From positions 9,387-73,386 of the forward strand of contig USFW01000007.1 of assembly GCA_900553985.1 (NCBI GenBank): a stretch of 64,000 bases of DNA. The letters run 5' to 3'. Positions 63,929-64,000 of the stretch are shown piece after piece. The DNA comes from an uncultured Clostridium sp. Its GTDB lineage: Bacteria > Bacillota > Clostridia > TANB77 > CAG-508. The notes under the pieces were generated by a model. That model was given only the letters and a program-made list of their open reading frames with translations, was not told the origin of the DNA and searched no databases. The first letter of the stretch is position 1. Every line of letters starts with the position of its first letter. The position numbers were made by a program, and so were the translations under genes.

Positions 63929-64000
63929 CTATAAATTTATAAAATTTTTGAAAAAACTTAAATCATTCATTTTTTCTGGATGCCATTGAACTCCTATAAC
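63929..64000 (-). CDS. Class I glutamine amidotransferase, C-terminal end (partial)
   Basis: The last 23 codons before the stop: VIGVQWHPEKMNDLSFFKNF. GVQWHPE carries the catalytic His-Glu of the PuuD-type (gamma-glutamyl-GABA hydrolase) amidotransferases. The rest lies beyond the window. Confidence 0.75.
   Translation of the reverse strand, partial: VIGVQWHPEKMNDLSFFKNFINL

Noticed and set aside
1..64000. tRNA or rRNA genes
   Set aside because: No cloverleaf with a TTCGANT-type arm or conserved rRNA segment was recognised by eye.

Overview
The window is very AT-rich (roughly a quarter G+C by eye), uses strong Shine-Dalgarno sequences, and carries spore genes (yabP, yabQ, a ytvI-like permease) beside an electron-bifurcating [FeFe]-hydrogenase operon (hydC-hydB-hydA). 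This points to an anaerobic, endospore-forming member of the Clostridia, probably from a gut or similar fermentative habitat. No rRNA, tRNA or CRISPR array was seen.

Layout. 1-3170: end of a Fic protein, a two-domain glycosyltransferase and a TfoX-N protein. 3171-6519: an accessory patch with a replication-initiator-like HTH gene, three consecutive hairpins, a repeated 16-base motif, an intact/decayed pair of related small genes and a DUF2726 protein. 6550-10665: core genes (phosphodiesterase, phospholipase C-like, rho, divIC-like, yabQ, yabP). 10771-16015: a five-gene operon read leftwards (divergent glutamine synthetase-like protein, two radical SAM/SPASM enzymes, an HPr-kinase-like P-loop protein, a HAD phosphatase) ending in a perfect 43-bp inverted repeat. 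16114-24457: PfkB kinase with extra cysteines, beta-CASP nuclease, aspartate kinase, UbiB-like kinase with a phasin-like partner, prfB with its classical programmed frameshift, a GNAT and a MerR-type sensor domain. 24694-37432: secA, guaA, ytvI-like, CBS pair, a coat-like Pro/Gly-rich protein and murD, with orphan genes between. 37971-42422: hydrogenase operon. 42570-49560: DUF5684, ArsC/Spx, lipid glycosyltransferase plus acyltransferase, uvrB, HAD and NUDIX. 49637-64000: accessory and decaying DNA with a dead ISLre2-type element, an IS3-type remnant, a WYL-regulator cluster, a MATE-type transporter and a broken sigma/membrane-sensor pair.

Two observations stand out. First, two otherwise well-conserved genes (aspartate kinase and hydB) need +1 frameshifts at three places, and all three places have the same sequence: an in-frame CGG AGA, where skipping the first C restores the protein with a GGA glycine codon. 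In-frame CGG was not seen in the other core genes here. This is either an undescribed programmed +1 recoding site at a rare codon or a systematic sequencing artefact; random mutation is a poor explanation. Second, the GS-like/rSAM/rSAM/HprK-like/HAD operon looks like an uncharacterised peptide- or small-molecule-modification pathway with no visible precursor peptide.

All assignments come from reading motifs by eye; no searches were run.
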